From the NCBI GenBank assembly GCA_020747065.1, contig JAGMVK010000021.1, positions 744,001 to 808,000 on the forward strand: 64,000 nt of DNA, in the 5' to 3' direction. The stretch's first letter is position 1. Every line of letters begins with the position of its first letter. This document shows, in pieces, positions 62,147 through 64,000 of the stretch. The stretch comes from Cadophora sp. MPI-SDFR-AT-0126 (Eukaryota; Ascomycota; Leotiomycetes; Helotiales; Ploettnerulaceae). Made by a program: the position numbers and the translations under genes. The notes under the pieces are model-generated. The model saw nothing but the letters and a program-made list of their open reading frames with translations, was not told the origin of the DNA and did no database searches.

Positions 62147-64000
62147 CTAATTAGCCTCAGCTGCTGGCTCATCAACATGCACACCCCCCAAAACCCCAAA
62201 CTGTCCACCAATCCCCCCATATACAATCTTCTTTCCCCTAACAGCCGAATTATCAACCCAAGTAGCCTCAACCACATCTTCCGCTGTACCCTGACCAGTC
62301 TGATAATTGCTGCTGAAACCCCAGGTGTAAGCCTTTCCATCCTTATCAATAGCTAAGCAGGTATCAGGACCAGTGGCGACGTAGACACCCTCGATGTCGG
62401 GGACGACGTTGGGTTTGATCAGGTATCTGGGCTTGCCGTGCTCATCCAAGAAGAGGTGCTCCTGATTCAAGTCCTCGATCTCAACACCGGCTTGATCACC
62501 ATCAATACGACCCCAGACAAGAACTTGGCCGGTGGTAGTGCAAGCAAGAGTATGGTGAGCACCGCCAGCGATCTGCTTGATGTCGAAATCAGCCAGAGAT
62601 TTGACGACGGTTGGGTTAGCGATGGCGTTCTCGACGGTCTCTTCATCCTTTGGAATACCCGTCTGGCCGAATGAGTTCAATCCCCATGAGTAGACAGCTC
62701 CCTTGGCATCAACGGCGAAACTGTGATAGTCACCGCACCCAATGTGAACGATCTTCTTACGCTGGAGGCCAAACTCGCGAGGAATGAGAGCGCCAACAGC
62801 AGTACGTGAAACGACGCGACGAGCAAGCTGACTCTGCTCACCAGCTCCCCATGTGAAAACCTTGCCCTTGGTGTTGAGAGCCAGGACGTGGTTTGTACCA
62901 ACGGCAATGTTTGTGATATCCTTCAGTTCGGGGATGAGGATTGGAGTGGCTTGGGTATGGACACCGCTGCGGAAACCGATGATACCATCGTTTCCCTAGA
63001 TATGTTAGCAGATAGAGATGATCACAGGGAAAGAGAACTTACTCGGAATGTACCCCAACCATAAACCAAGCCAGTGTTGGTGAGAGCGAATGTAGTTGAA
63101 TCACCAGCATGAACAGAAGCAAAGACAGTACCTTCTGGGAAGTGAGAAGGATCGACTTGTCTTGGTTCAGCCTCAGATGGGTTCAAACCGGAATCATCAT
63201 CATCAGAATCAGAATCCGAGTCATCGTCGCCGTTTCCTCCCTCGGGCAGATCGACCATCTTGCCTTCATTAGGAGTGGTACGACCGAGAGCACCTTGATC
63301 ATTGACACCCCAAGTCAAGATCTTGTTGTCGCGTGTGAGAGCAACACTGTGCATTCCTCCCACTGCAATACAGACGACACCGACATCCTTTGCAGAGAGG
63401 AGTGGGTTGAGACGAGGACGAGTAACATCAATGACTTTCTTGCCATCCGCGCCCTTTCTCGCACCGAGTCCAAGTTCACCAGAACCACCTTCACCAAAAA
63501 CAAAGACATCGAGGACTTGTGTAGGGACTTTGTTGATGACGGGAAGTGCTTTAACAGGCTTGGGTGGCTTGGGAGCGGCGAGCTTCTTTGGCTTGGGAGA
63601 GGCTTTGGCCTTAGTAGCAGGTTTCTAGATCGATCAGCAATTGTTTCGCAAATGCGGAATTTGTACTTACAGCGTCTTCATCATCAGTTTCTTCAGCCTT
63701 CTTCGCTGCAGCCTTCTTTGGGGCAGCCTTCTGTAGATCGATCAATGATGAGTTTCCGACGCGCAAAAGTGAACTCACATTGGCCTTCTCTGCAGCAGCC
63801 TTTGGAGCAGCTTTGGTCGCCTTTGCCTTCTTCGCAGCAGGTTCTGCCTCGCTCTCCTCAGCTTCTGATTGTCTCTTGTTAGCTGAAGCCTTCTCGGGAG
63901 CAGCAGCTTTAGCAGCCTTCTTCGGAGCAGCCTTGGTCTTCGAAGCTGAACTCTTCACGGACGAGACCTTGGACGCAGCTTTGGCAGCTGGGGCTTTCGC
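62147..64000 (-). CDS. RCC1-family Ran guanine-nucleotide exchange factor, 5' end outside window
   Basis: Minus-strand exons 62,147-62,995; 63,043-63,624; 63,671-63,730; 63,779 to beyond 64,000. RCC1 blades repeat as G-x-HH/HS-x-A...G-V-x-WG units: MHSVALTRDNKILTWG, STTFALTNTGLVYGWG, NHVLALNTKGKVFTWG, YHSFAVDAKGAVYSWG, HHTLACTTTGQVLVWG and DTCLAIDKDGKAYTWG. This seven-bladed propeller sits on chromatin and loads GTP onto Ran, driving nuclear transport and spindle assembly (Pim1/Srm1 in yeasts). The N-terminal exons encode a Lys/Ala/Pro-rich disordered nuclear tail broken by two small introns. One blade carries an acidic DDDSDSDSDDDDSG insertion. No ATG is seen before the window edge, so the start is missing. 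Confidence 0.9.

Overview
The window looks like a piece of chromosome from a filamentous ascomycete (Pezizomycotina, perhaps Leotiomycetes; the class is a guess). Genes have short GT-AG introns with CTRAY-type branch sites. There are three HET-domain genes and a Zn(II)2Cys6 transcription factor. The transposable elements have been driven to extreme AT content by C-to-T change in CpA context, the signature of repeat-induced point mutation (RIP).

Layout. (1) 1-24,474 is an AT-rich, essentially gene-free block of nested LTR retrotransposons. It holds the 3' part of a Ty3/gypsy element (A) ending in an LTR at 4,826-5,101, which abuts a truncated LTR of a minus-strand Ty1/copia element (B, 5,102-24,474). 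B is itself split by a second gypsy element (C, 11,085-22,928) with 186-bp LTRs and an ATAG target duplication. (2) 24,475-30,403 has normal base composition: a decayed small gene, an eight-exon membrane-protein gene and a solo LTR with a perfect 5-bp target duplication. (3) 30,404-34,113 is a RIP-mutated Tc1/mariner-type DNA transposon with inverted terminal repeats, interrupted by a nearly clean solo copia LTR (family B). (4) 34,114-57,400 is an accessory-looking gene region: HET gene 1, a small membrane-protein candidate, an AlaX-type tRNA editing protein, a Zn2Cys6 factor, a 3-isopropylmalate dehydrogenase paralogue, HET gene 2, a decayed HExxH metallopeptidase-like gene, a solo gypsy LTR (family A), an actin gene with a long in-frame N-terminal extension, HET gene 3 and an unrecognised gene. 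(5) 57,400-64,000 is quieter and more housekeeping-like: a GFA/CENP-V-type zinc protein and the 3' part of an RCC1 (Ran exchange factor) gene running off the right edge.

Most notable is the pair at 51,912-55,975. A complete 375-residue actin is preceded in the same reading frame by a 189-codon Ser/Thr/Asp-rich repeat region, and it converges, stop to stop across 85 bp, on an intact HET-domain gene. Filamentous fungi normally have one conventional actin gene, so a second, extended actin in a transposon- and HET-rich neighbourhood is unexpected. HET proteins execute allorecognition cell death, so an actin-derived partner or guarded target is a testable inference and nothing more. The 3-isopropylmalate dehydrogenase gene keeps its catalytic residues and has a Leu3-type CCG-N4-CGG site 160 bp upstream, suggesting leucine-linked regulation.
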